Positions 1-8,004 of a stretch of 64,000 bases of DNA are shown in pieces. The DNA is from Algoriphagus marincola DSM 16067. Its GTDB lineage: Bacteria; Bacteroidota; Bacteroidia; Cytophagales; Cyclobacteriaceae. Position numbers and translations under genes: made by a program. A model generated the notes under the pieces. That model saw only the letters and a program-made list of their open reading frames with translations, was not told the origin of the DNA and ran no database searches. The stretch lies in NCBI RefSeq assembly GCF_000429405.1, contig NZ_AUBU01000006.1, positions 248,001 through 312,000 on the forward strand, read 5' to 3'. Each line of letters begins with the position of its first letter. The first letter of the stretch is position 1.

Positions 1-186
1 GTGAAGTCCTCGAACGGTTCCCTTTTGAGAAAAGGATTGATTATCTTGTTTCCAATCGACGGATATTCCCACTTCATCAAACCAGTCTTTTCGGAAAGAT
101 TCAAAGAAGTATCCTCTTGGGTCCTCAAAGATTTTTGGTCTTATCTCGACCAAACCGTCGAGTTTGGTGGTAATAATATTTGGCAT
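1..186 (-). CDS. rfbC: dTDP-4-dehydrorhamnose 3,5-epimerase, N-terminal fragment (cut by window edge)
   Basis: The reverse strand from the ATG at 186 reads open to base 1 (62 codons). The translation starts MPNIITTKLDGL and contains FEDPRGYFFESF (about residues 20-31), QDNQSFS (47-53) and GTVRGLH at the edge, which are the conserved N-terminal blocks of RfbC/RmlC epimerases. These enzymes make dTDP-4-keto-L-rhamnose for surface polysaccharide. The catalytic part and C-terminus lie outside the window. It is divergent from hflX with about 170 bp between the starts. The forward reading of the same bases resembles nothing and is a shadow. Confidence 0.88.
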   Translation of the reverse strand, partial: MPNIITTKLDGLVEIRPKIFEDPRGYFFESFRKDWFDEVGISVDWKQDNQSFSQKGTVRGLH

Positions 187-356
187 GGGGGAAGAGTTTG
201 ACGCTTTAAAATAAGTATTCCGTAGACGAGTATCCTAATCAATATCGTGGAATTATCCCGACATTTGTTGTTAAAACTTGACTTGCTGTCGATTGAGACT
301 TTAGAAAAGCTGAACTATTGACGCGAAGTCTACATTATTCAAGAAGAAAAGATACT

Positions 357-1619
357 ATGAGTAAATATTCAAGAAAACTTCAAAAACTGTTTGATACCGC
401 GCCTAGGCAGGAGACTGCTGTATTGGTTTCGCTGATTCGTCAGCAGCAGTCGGACTTTGAAGTAGAAGAACATCTGGAAGAGCTGTCGTTTTTGGCAGAG
501 ACTTTAGGCGTAAAAGCGGTTTATCGTTTTACCCAACGGATGGAAAAACCCGATATACGCACATTTATCGGTAAGGGAAAGCTGGAAGAAATTTTGGCCT
601 ATATCACGCATTTTGAAGTGGATATGGTCATTTTTGATGATGATTTGAGTCCTTCACAGATGAAAAACCTTGAAAACGAACTCAAGGTGAAAGTCTATGA
701 CCGCTCCTTATTGATTTTGGATATTTTTCTTCAACGCGCCCAAACCGCCCAAGCCAAAACCCAGGTTGAGCTAGCTCGCTATCAATATTTGCTTCCCCGT
801 CTTACCCGAATGTGGACACACTTGGAGCGTCAGCGAGGAGGTACATCGACTCGTGGTGGTGCGGGTGAAAAGGAGATCGAGACGGATAAGCGGGATATTC
901 GAAATAAGATTACGCTGCTGAAGCAAAAGCTCAGACAAATAGAAAAGCAGGGTGAGACTCAGCGAAAAGGAAGAAAGGGGATTGTCAGAGTGGCTTTGGT
1001 TGGTTATACCAATGTGGGAAAAAGTACGCTGATGAACCTGATTACCAAAACGGATATTTTGGCTGAGAACAAGCTTTTTGCTACGGTAGATTCTACTGTT
1101 CGCAAGGTAGTGTTGGAGCAAATTCCATTTCTTCTCTCAGATACAGTTGGTTTTATTCGAAAGCTGCCGACCCACTTGATAGAGTCATTTAAGTCCACCC
1201 TGGATGAGATTCGTGAGGCCGATCTTTTGGTCCACGTGGTAGATATTTCTCATCCAAACTACGAAGATCATATTGCAGTGGTGAATCAAACACTTCGGGA
1301 AATAAATGCCGGTGATAAACCCATTCTTTTGGTTTTCAACAAAATAGATCTAGTTGAAACCATGCCTTCTGAAGAGAAAATCATGGAAATGTCCGAGATG
1401 GATCTTCAGGATGCAGACTTTAAGGATTTTGGGGCATTGGCTGAGGCGTATAAGAAGAAAACCGGTATCGAGCCGGTATTTATGGCTGCCGGTTCTGGAC
1501 AAAACGTGGATTTATTCCGAGAACGCCTGACCGAAGAAGTCAAAAAGCAACATTTAAAGATTTATCCACACTATCTGGGTGATGAAGTAATTTCATTCGA
1601 AGGAAAAGAGAATGCATAA
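357..1619 (+). CDS. hflX: GTPase HflX
   Basis: HflX is a ribosome-binding GTPase of the Obg/HflX superfamily that rescues or splits stalled ribosomes. The 420-residue protein has the N-terminal HflX domain (about 20-200, with the glycine-rich linker GGTSTRGGAGEKE near 161-173), then the G domain with G1 GYTNVGKST (216-224), G3 DTVGF (262-266) and G4 NKID (328-331). The ATG at 357 is preferred; the frame also extends to a TTG at 318, but family similarity begins after the ATG. A strong hairpin terminator follows directly. It stands alone between a divergent rfbC and a convergent TonB receptor. Confidence 0.95.
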   Translation: MSKYSRKLQKLFDTAPRQETAVLVSLIRQQQSDFEVEEHLEELSFLAETLGVKAVYRFTQRMEKPDIRTFIGKGKLEEILAYITHFEVDMVIFDDDLSPSQMKNLENELKVKVYDRSLLILDIFLQRAQTAQAKTQVELARYQYLLPRLTRMWTHLERQRGGTSTRGGAGEKEIETDKRDIRNKITLLKQKLRQIEKQGETQRKGRKGIVRVALVGYTNVGKSTLMNLITKTDILAENKLFATVDSTVRKVVLEQIPFLLSDTVGFIRKLPTHLIESFKSTLDEIREADLLVHVVDISHPNYEDHIAVVNQTLREINAGDKPILLVFNKIDLVETMPSEEKIMEMSEMDLQDADFKDFGALAEAYKKKTGIEPVFMAAGSGQNVDLFRERLTEEVKKQHLKIYPHYLGDEVISFEGKENA

Positions 1620-1648
1620 AATCATATTAAAAAATCAATAACTATTGA

Positions 1649-1684
1649 AAAAGGGTCCTGTAAATTAGAATGCAGGACCCTTTT
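1649..1684. terminator. Bidirectional intrinsic terminator between hflX and the TonB receptor
   Basis: AAAAGGGTCCTG (1649-1660) pairs perfectly with CAGGACCCTTTT (1673-1684) around a 12-nt loop. A T-rich tract follows on the plus strand and an A-tract precedes it, so it can serve both convergent genes. Confidence 0.85.
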
Positions 1685-1696
1685 ATTTTACAAGGT

Positions 1697-4084
1697 TTAG
1701 AATTTCAATTTCAACCCAAGCAAGAAATTTGTTCCTGCCTGAGGATAATAGAAGTTCTCTGTGATCAATTCACGTCCATTTCCTCCAGGTACAAAATAGC
1801 TAAAGGTATAGCCGTTTGGCTCGTAGAGTTCATTGAAGATATTATTGATGAGCAAGTTGATCTCCAACCCTTTGAAATACCGTGGTTGAGTCGAATAGCT
1901 AATTCGAAGGTCGTTGGTAAAGAAGGCGTCCAATGAGCGGTCCACATTCGAGGTGTTGTCAAGGAATTGTCGGCCTACATATTTGCTAAACCAATTGACT
2001 GACAGATTTTTAGTAGGCTGATATTCGATAATGGCGGATCCGACCACATTCGGCGAGAAAGCAATGTCGGTGTCCGTGTAGGTAAAAGTCTCTTGCTGAA
2101 ACTCCTCTACGGAATAGTCATCGATGTATTCTGTGAATTCAGCGATTTTATTTTGACTAAAAGCAATATTTCCTCCCAAAGTCCACTGCTTCGAAAGCTT
2201 ATAGGCACCGTCTAGCTCGATTCCTGCTCGATAGGAAGACTCGACATTTTCACGGATATAGGCTCCTACATCATTGATTTGACCGGTCAGGATGAGTTGA
2301 TCCCGATAGCCCATGTAGTAGAAGTTGGCATTGTAGGTGAAATTTCCACTTCTGGATCTGACACCAGCCTCGATGTTGTTTAGTCGCTCAGGCCGGGGCA
2401 CTTCTGTGATGGGGTTGTCGGTAAAGTCAGACCGGGTGGGTTCACGATTTGCCACTGCATAGCTCGCGTAGTAGGTTCGTTCTCCTTTTTCATAAGAAAA
2501 GCCAAATTTTGGATTGAAAAAGGTGTAAGACTCCTGGCCATCTACTATTCTCAAATCATCATTGATCCCTTTGAAAGAATAGTCAATTCCCCGGACTTGA
2601 AGGTCTCCGAAAATATTCAATCCCGGCTTGATTTCGTAGGTTGCTTTAGCATAGATATTCCGATCGTCTTTGATCGCATTATTATCGTAGTATCGATCTC
2701 GAATATTGGTATTCCCTGCAATTCTTGCCCAAATAATCTCACCAAAATGTCCTCCATCGTAGCGATTGGCTCCACCTCCTAAGATAAAGTCGAGTTTACC
2801 ATTGTCAGATATATAGTTAGCTGAACCGATAAAACCGTAGAAATCATTGTCTAGCCATCTTCTTCTAATGAAATCAGTGCTGCTGATTACTTCTTCACCG
2901 ATTTCTACATTGGGCAGATTGTAGCTTGCAAAATCATCATCCTCTCTGAATTGCTCGTAGTACCCTCTGCCATAGGTGTAGTGAAGCGCGAAATTTGTTT
3001 TCCAGTTGCTTCCGACTTGTCCGGTGTAGATTAATTGGTAATGATCCTGCTGATAATTGTCCGTTTCATTGTCGTATGTGTAGTAGTTCCAAGTCCGATC
3101 ATCCTCCAATTTATCCTCTGGAAGTCCCCACCAAGATTGATAGGTTTGTTCTTTACCAGAGAAAGCAATCAATTTGATCACGCTTTTTTCACCGTAGTAG
3201 CCACCAGAGACAAACCAGCTGCGGAGATCCGAAAAGGCACGATCCACAAAGCCATCGGAGGTAATTTGAGAGAGTCTTGCATCCACTGCAAAGCGATTGT
3301 TGAGAAGACCAGTACCAGCTTTGACAGTATGTCTCCAAGTATTGAATGAGCCAAATCCATTGTCGATTTCGGCATAGGCATCATCTCTTCGTGTATCGGT
3401 CTGGAAGTTGAGACTGGCCCCGAAAGTGGCCGCACCGTTGGTGGAGGTTCCTACACCACGCTGTATCTGCACATTTTCTACAGAAGAAGCAAAATCCGGC
3501 ATATTGACCCAGAATACTCCATGGGATTCTGCGTCATTAAGAGGAATTCCATTAATGGTAGCATTGATTCGTGTTTGATCCGAACCCCGAATACGAATCC
3601 CGGTATAACCTACTCCAGCCCCAGCATCCGAATGAGAGACCACAGAAGGAGTGAAATTCAGTAGAATCGGAATATCCTGACCTAGATTTCGCTTGGCCAA
3701 TTGGGCCTTGTCGATTGTTTTGAAGGTCGTTGGAGTCGTTTCTGATGCTCGAGTAGCGGATACAATGAATTCCTCTGAAAGGAAATCTTTGCTTTCTAAC
3801 TTGAAAAGAAGCGTCTCGGAATAAGGCAAAGTAATTTCCTCCGTGAGGGATGCATAGCCTAGGTAGGATACGCGGATGGTTATTTTTCCATCAGGGAGCT
3901 TGCTTAGAGTAAAATTCCCATCGGAGTCTGTCACTGCTCCTCTACCCGTTCCTTCAGCCCAAATAGCCGCTCCAATTAGTGGAGTGTTGGAGGATTGATC
4001 TACTACTTTTCCCTTGATTTGCTGCTGTGCAAATGCAGCAGATAAAGTCAGGCAAAACGCCAGACTTAGCCATAAATTTTTCAT
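1697..4084 (-). CDS. TonB-dependent receptor, probably thiamine-related (TPP riboswitch-controlled)
   Basis: Outer-membrane active importer of about 795 residues. The start MKNLWLSL at 4084 gives a clean signal peptide ending AAFAQ (1-20). The reading frame runs upstream to 4120, but that adds a non-signal extension. After the signal come a carboxypeptidase-D-like beta-sandwich (about 22-110; KGKVVDQSSNTPLIGA), a plug domain (about 120-230, with IRIRGSDQTRINATINGIPLNDAESHG-type sequence) and a beta-barrel ending in LGLKLKF with the usual terminal aromatic. The 5' leader carries a TPP riboswitch, which places the gene in thiamine metabolism. Comparative genomics has described TPP-controlled outer-membrane receptors in Bacteroidetes (OMR1, OMthi). 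The exact ligand (thiamine, TPP or a precursor) is inference. Confidence 0.9.
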   Translation of the reverse strand: MKNLWLSLAFCLTLSAAFAQQQIKGKVVDQSSNTPLIGAAIWAEGTGRGAVTDSDGNFTLSKLPDGKITIRVSYLGYASLTEEITLPYSETLLFKLESKDFLSEEFIVSATRASETTPTTFKTIDKAQLAKRNLGQDIPILLNFTPSVVSHSDAGAGVGYTGIRIRGSDQTRINATINGIPLNDAESHGVFWVNMPDFASSVENVQIQRGVGTSTNGAATFGASLNFQTDTRRDDAYAEIDNGFGSFNTWRHTVKAGTGLLNNRFAVDARLSQITSDGFVDRAFSDLRSWFVSGGYYGEKSVIKLIAFSGKEQTYQSWWGLPEDKLEDDRTWNYYTYDNETDNYQQDHYQLIYTGQVGSNWKTNFALHYTYGRGYYEQFREDDDFASYNLPNVEIGEEVISSTDFIRRRWLDNDFYGFIGSANYISDNGKLDFILGGGANRYDGGHFGEIIWARIAGNTNIRDRYYDNNAIKDDRNIYAKATYEIKPGLNIFGDLQVRGIDYSFKGINDDLRIVDGQESYTFFNPKFGFSYEKGERTYYASYAVANREPTRSDFTDNPITEVPRPERLNNIEAGVRSRSGNFTYNANFYYMGYRDQLILTGQINDVGAYIRENVESSYRAGIELDGAYKLSKQWTLGGNIAFSQNKIAEFTEYIDDYSVEEFQQETFTYTDTDIAFSPNVVGSAIIEYQPTKNLSVNWFSKYVGRQFLDNTSNVDRSLDAFFTNDLRISYSTQPRYFKGLEINLLINNIFNELYEPNGYTFSYFVPGGNGRELITENFYYPQAGTNFLLGLKLKF

Positions 4085-4227
4085 GATACTTTTTCCCTTG
4101 CGGGTGATTGGATGAAACATGGGAGGACTTAGGGGAAGTCATCCGTATTTGTTTACCCGTTTTGCAAAAGTGGACGACAAAAAAGCCAGTTGGTACCAGT
4201 TCTGTCTTCAGTGTGTATACTTTGCTT

Positions 4228-4313
4228 GCTCATTTCCCTTCGCCGGCACTACCCGGATCAGGTAATATGGGTATGATCTCAGCCCGTGATTTTAGGGCAC
4301 CCCTTATGATCTG
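4228..4313 (-). promoter_or_regulatory. TPP (thi-box) riboswitch
   Basis: Read on the minus strand, this leader contains GGGGTGCCC, then GGGCTGAGATCATACCC, then ACCTGATCCGGGTAGTGCC, then GGCGAAGGGAA. These are the conserved blocks of the THI element, in order: CUGAGA in the pyrimidine-sensing arm, CCUGAUC..GG in J2/4 and P4-P5, and GCGNAGGGAA at the 3' end. The flanking TCAT and ATGA can close P1. About 145 nt separate the aptamer from the receptor ATG. No obvious terminator hairpin with a U-tract lies in that stretch, so control may be at translation. Confidence 0.93.
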
Positions 4314-4383
4314 ATGCAAAGGTATGGAGGAAATATTGGAAAGCAAAAAAGGAATTTAAGTCTTCTTCAGCCTTTTTTTAGAA

Positions 4384-4641
4384 TCAATCGTAATGAATTC
4401 TACACTTGGCAATTAGAATTTCATCATCTTTTACCTGATAGATTAATCGATGTTCTTGGTCTATTGTTCTTGACCAAAATCCTGAGTATTTGAATTTTAA
4501 TGGTTCTGGTTTTCCAATTCCTTCAAAAGGGTGTCTGGAAATATCTTTTAACAGCTCGTTGATTCTTTTCAGTTTCTTTTTGTCGGTTTTTTGCCAATAG
4601 AGATAGTCCTCCCAAGATTCCTCAACGAATACGAATTTCAT
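4384..4641 (-). CDS. yoeB: Type II toxin, Txe/YoeB family mRNA endoribonuclease
   Basis: YoeB toxins bind the ribosomal A site and cut mRNA. The 85-residue protein is the usual length and shows the family signature: SWEDYLYWQ near the N-terminus, then KKLKRINELLKDISRHPFEG, GKPEPLK, WSRTIDQEHRLIY and a C-terminal CRIHYD carrying the His-Tyr pair. Its ATG overlaps the antitoxin stop by four bases (ATGA), so the two are translationally coupled. Chromosomal solitary module with no sign of decay. Confidence 0.93.
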   Translation of the reverse strand: MKFVFVEESWEDYLYWQKTDKKKLKRINELLKDISRHPFEGIGKPEPLKFKYSGFWSRTIDQEHRLIYQVKDDEILIAKCRIHYD

Positions 4642-4892
4642 TCTTCAAGCAGTTGTTTCTCGAATGATTTTCCGGATTTTAGCTTTTGAATAGCAGCATC
4701 GAGACGCTCTTCATTTACTTTAGAGGAAAGTTCATGATGAGTGGCTTTTAGGGAATTGTATTCGGCCAAAGACATGATCACAATTCCACTATCTTTTCCT
4801 CGGTTTATAATCAATGTTTCAAAATTTTGGGAAATTTGATCAAAGTATCTTTTGATATCTTTCCTGAAATCAGATAAAGTCGTCGTTAACAT
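4638..4892 (-). CDS. yefM: Type II antitoxin, YefM/Phd family
   Basis: The 84-residue protein has an N-terminal Phd/YefM DNA-binding domain (MLTTTLSDFRKDIKRYFDQI; IINRGKDSGIVIMSLAEYNSL) and a charged C-terminal tail (about 55-84) that in this family wraps the toxin. It neutralises the YoeB encoded directly downstream and represses its own promoter, consistent with the TGTACA operator just upstream. A TAATTTTG promoter element ends two bases before the ATG, so the transcript may be leaderless or nearly so. Confidence 0.92.
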   Translation of the reverse strand: MLTTTLSDFRKDIKRYFDQISQNFETLIINRGKDSGIVIMSLAEYNSLKATHHELSSKVNEERLDAAIQKLKSGKSFEKQLLEE

Positions 4893-4894
4893 AT

Positions 4895-4927
4895 CAAAAT
4901 TATTATGTACACAAATATGTACATAAT
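4895..4927 (-). promoter_or_regulatory. yefM-yoeB promoter and autoregulatory operator
   Basis: Two TGTACA hexamers (4906-4911 and 4918-4923) lie 12 bp apart centre to centre within a perfect 10-bp inverted repeat (ATTATGTACA, 4902-4911; TGTACATAAT, 4918-4927). TGTACA pairs with this spacing are the described YefM recognition elements in E. coli. Directly abutting it is CAAAATTA (4895-4902), which on the minus strand is TAATTTTG, a match to the Bacteroidota -7 box TAnnTTTG. Repressor binding would therefore cover the promoter. Confidence 0.85.
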
Positions 4928-4961
4928 TTATTACAAAATTGTTGTCAGAGGATTTTAAATG

Positions 4962-4983
4962 AAAAAAGGGCCAAAGCCCCTTT
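4962..4983 (-). terminator. Intrinsic terminator of the ATPase/VWA operon
   Basis: On the minus strand AAAGGG and CCCTTT form a stem around a 7-nt loop (4965-4983), followed by a short T-run, starting one base after the ATPase stop codon. Confidence 0.6.
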
Positions 4984-4984
4984 C

Positions 4985-6508
4985 TTATAAATCATCTTCG
5001 TCAAAATCCTCATCCTCTCCCGGACCCATATTGAACATGGAGCTGAAGAGATCCTTGAACTGTAAGCCGGTGTCTAGTAAATTTTTACTAAGCTGAGAGT
5101 ATTCAGCCAAGCCATGAAGGGCAAATTCCATGAAGAATTCCTTCTCTTTCTCCGGTAAATTCTTGACTAATCCGGTCACTACTTCTTCAAGGCCGGGGAC
5201 CTCATGGAGTGCTTGCTTGTATTCTTTATCTGATTGGGAAGCAAGAATGTCCAATTCATTCCCCTCTCCAAACCAAGCCAAAGGAATCACATAAGGGTCA
5301 CCTTCTTTTGATTTCTTTTTCGACTCAGGCGACGGGAAATAGTTGATAAACTGAGAACGTATCGCTTTTCCAATTAAATTGTACGCAACCAAACCTGCGC
5401 CTTCTTGTTCTCCCTCGTAGACTAATTCTACCTTCCCGGTAATGGCTGGAATCACGCCAATCAAGTCCGCAATTCGTACGGTTGTATTTTCTTCCCCATT
5501 CAGGTAAAGCCTCCTTTCTGCTGCTGAAATCAAGTTTTCATAAGCAGAAATCGTCAATCGGGCTGAGACTCCTGATTTTTCGTCTACATATTCTGAACCT
5601 CTTGCTTCGACCGCAATCTGCTCGATCAAGTCTTTCATCAGTTCCGGAATATAAATGTTATCCACAGGCTTACCTTTCAGGTTGGCCTCCTGTGCAGTGA
5701 TCTTTTTACCTATTTCGATGGACTTCGGATAGTGGGTGATGATCTGACTCTCGATCCGGTCTTTTAGAGGAGTCACGATACTTCCACGGTTGGTGTAATC
5801 TTCAGGATTCGCTGTGAATACAAATTGAATATCCAGTGGTAATCGCAATTTGAAGCCTCGAATCTGAATATCCCCTTCCTGTAAAATATTGAACAGAGCC
5901 ACTTGGATTCTCGCCTGCAAATCCGGCAATTCATTGATTACGAAGATGGAGCGATGTGATCTTGGAACCAGGCCATAGTGGATAACTCGCTCATCATTGT
6001 AGCTGAGTTTCATAGTAGCGGCTTTGATAGGGTCCACATCCCCAATCAAATCAGCTACAGACACATCGGGAGTTGCTAATTTTTCTGTGTAGCGATCATT
6101 TCTGTGCCACCAAGTAATAGGTGTATCATCTCCCCGCTCTTCGATTAGATTTCTGGCGTAGGAGGTCAAAGGGGCCAAAGGATCATCGTTTAATTCGGAA
6201 CCGTACACAAGTGGTACGTATTCGTCTAGAAGGAGGGTCATCATCCTGGCGATTCGGGTTTTTGCTTGACCACGAAGACCAAGGAGGTTGATGTTGTGCC
6301 GCGACAAAATAGCGCGTTCGATATCAGGAATAACTGTATCCTCATATCCCCAGATTCCTTCAAAGACATTTTCTTTTTGCTTGATTTTAGCGATTAGATT
6401 GTCTCGAAGTTCTTCTTTAATAGATTTGGGTTGATATCCGGCAGCCTTCAATTGGCCTAAAGTTCGGATTTGGGTTAGTTCTTTTCCGGTAAGTTTTTGG
6501 TAGTCCAT
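4985..6508 (-). CDS. MoxR-like AAA+ ATPase (magnesium-chelatase ChlI/BchI type)
   Basis: The 507-residue AAA+ ATPase has an unusual Walker A GLRGQAKT (77-84), a Walker B-like IFVINEL (about 187-193), the sensor segment FVFTANPEDYTNRG and an arginine-rich DRIESQI block. The C-terminal third is helical and ends in an acidic tail (GPGEDEDFDEDDL). With the VWA protein encoded 8 bp upstream it forms the ATPase-VWA pairing seen in MoxR and Mg-chelatase systems, where the ATPase remodels a target recruited through the VWA domain. No chlorophyll or cobalamin genes are nearby, so the target is unknown. Confidence 0.85.
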   Translation of the reverse strand: MDYQKLTGKELTQIRTLGQLKAAGYQPKSIKEELRDNLIAKIKQKENVFEGIWGYEDTVIPDIERAILSRHNINLLGLRGQAKTRIARMMTLLLDEYVPLVYGSELNDDPLAPLTSYARNLIEERGDDTPITWWHRNDRYTEKLATPDVSVADLIGDVDPIKAATMKLSYNDERVIHYGLVPRSHRSIFVINELPDLQARIQVALFNILQEGDIQIRGFKLRLPLDIQFVFTANPEDYTNRGSIVTPLKDRIESQIITHYPKSIEIGKKITAQEANLKGKPVDNIYIPELMKDLIEQIAVEARGSEYVDEKSGVSARLTISAYENLISAAERRLYLNGEENTTVRIADLIGVIPAITGKVELVYEGEQEGAGLVAYNLIGKAIRSQFINYFPSPESKKKSKEGDPYVIPLAWFGEGNELDILASQSDKEYKQALHEVPGLEEVVTGLVKNLPEKEKEFFMEFALHGLAEYSQLSKNLLDTGLQFKDLFSSMFNMGPGEDEDFDEDDL

Positions 6509-6516
6509 GCGTTTGT

Positions 6517-7617
6517 TTAAAAGCGTTTGGTTCGGTTTCTTCTATAGTCTTCAAAAATCAAATCGCCCAGTCCTTTCAACGAACTGTAATAGGCATTTCC
6601 ATTATTGACTTGTGTAAATTCTTTCACAAATTCTTTCAGATAGGGGTCCGAGGCGATCATAAAGGTCGTCACCGGTATCTTCAGCTTTCGACATTGAGCA
6701 GCGAGTTTGAGGGTCTCATTTAATATTTTGCTGTCAATTCCGAAGGCATTTTTATAATACTTAATTCCGACTTTGAGGCAGGTAGGTTTCCCGTCGGTAA
6801 TCATGAAAATCTGCTTGTTCGGATTTTTTCTTCTTCGAAGTAAATCCATCGCCAGTTCTAGTCCTGCCACAGTATTGGTGTGATAGGGCCCTACTTGTAG
6901 ATATGGTAAATCTTTGATTTCGATCTGCCAGGAATCATTTCCAAATACAATCACATCCAAGGTATCCTTTGGATAGCGAGTTTTAATCAATTCAGCCAAG
7001 GCCATTGCCACTTTCTTTGCAGGGGTGATGCGATCCTCCCCGTATAGAATCATGGAGTGGGAAATATCAATCATGAGTACTGTGGAAGTTTGGGAACGAT
7101 ATTCCTGCTCTACGACTTCCAAATCATCTTCGGTCAGCAAGTAATCTCCTGAAAATCCGTGATTTGCCTGTGCATTCCGAAGCGAATCGGTCAGTGCGAT
7201 TTGATCTAGATTATCGCCAAATTCATAAGCCCTACGGTCAGTACCCCGCTCATCACCAGGACCAGAGTGGGTGGTTTTGTGCTGTCCTGATTTTCCTCGT
7301 TTTAGTTTGCCAAAAATTTCCTCCAAAGCTGATTTTCGGATCGTTTGCTCAGCTTTTCCAGTGATTTTGAACTCCCCTTTTTGATTTTCTTCAGTGAGGT
7401 ACCCTTTGGTTTTGAGGTCTTCGATGAAGTCCCCTATCCCATAATTGGGATTGGTGAGATTGTATCGTTTGTCCAGATTAGAAAGCCAGTTGAGTGCCTC
7501 TGCCACATCTCCTCCGGTCATCGTGACGAGTTGAAGGAAAATATTGAGCAGATTCTCAAAGGTATTTTTCTCTGGATCTTGGGGTGGGATATATTGAGTA
7601 AAGCGAAAGCCTTTCAT
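6517..7617 (-). CDS. VWA domain protein, partner of the MoxR-like ATPase
   Basis: A C-terminal von Willebrand A domain carries the MIDAS motif DISHS (184-188 counted from MKGFRF), the later VAGLE threonine region and MITDGKPT. The N-terminal 170 residues are helical and charged with a GPGDERGTDRRAYEFGD linker. The start MKGFRFTQY at 7617 is preferred; an ATG nine codons upstream (7644) is also open. No signal peptide, so cytoplasmic. It is the first gene of a two-gene operon with the AAA+ ATPase. By analogy with MoxR/VWA pairs it probably acts as a metal-dependent substrate adaptor; the substrate is not known. Confidence 0.82.
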   Translation of the reverse strand: MKGFRFTQYIPPQDPEKNTFENLLNIFLQLVTMTGGDVAEALNWLSNLDKRYNLTNPNYGIGDFIEDLKTKGYLTEENQKGEFKITGKAEQTIRKSALEEIFGKLKRGKSGQHKTTHSGPGDERGTDRRAYEFGDNLDQIALTDSLRNAQANHGFSGDYLLTEDDLEVVEQEYRSQTSTVLMIDISHSMILYGEDRITPAKKVAMALAELIKTRYPKDTLDVIVFGNDSWQIEIKDLPYLQVGPYHTNTVAGLELAMDLLRRRKNPNKQIFMITDGKPTCLKVGIKYYKNAFGIDSKILNETLKLAAQCRKLKIPVTTFMIASDPYLKEFVKEFTQVNNGNAYYSSLKGLGDLIFEDYRRNRTKRF

Positions 7618-7756
7618 AGTCAGATTTTTAGATGCTAGACTCAAGAAGCAAGACAGGCCTTGCTAAAAATCGAGCTAATCAAATCATAAGTTACACGTCT
7701 GGATAACAATCTGAAAGGGAATGGAGTTTTCATTATCCACTAAAAACACGAAAAAG

Positions 7757-7984
7757 ATGAAGAATTATGAATTTGCGGTAGGTTTTGTGACGGGAGCTCT
7801 GATCATCTTCGTGACGCTGATTCAATTGAATGTAGCCCTCCCATTGGTATGGTTGCTATTTATGGCGGGACCTTTCTTGGTCATCTGGATGGTATGGTCT
7901 GTGTTGGTTGCACCGGTTCAGATCGAGGAGACTTTTGAAGATCAGTGGTATCAGGATAGACCGGATTTGAGGCGAGAGGAATAA
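7757..7984 (+). CDS. Small two-helix membrane protein, unknown function
   Basis: About 75 residues from ATG 7757 (MKNYEFAVGF). Two hydrophobic segments (about 6-25 and 28-50) are followed by an acidic soluble tail (FEDQWYQDRPDLRREE). An upstream in-frame ATG at 7721 gives a polar extension and is less likely. It sits 20 bp before queG on the same strand and may be co-transcribed. I do not recognise the family. Confidence 0.6.
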   Translation: MKNYEFAVGFVTGALIIFVTLIQLNVALPLVWLLFMAGPFLVIWMVWSVLVAPVQIEETFEDQWYQDRPDLRREE

Positions 7985-8004
7985 AGTCCTAAATTGGGGT
8001 CTGC

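Noticed and set aside
1..201. Plus-strand open frame of 66 codons at the left edge
   Set aside because: The opposite strand encodes an unmistakable RfbC N-terminus, so the plus frame is a shadow.
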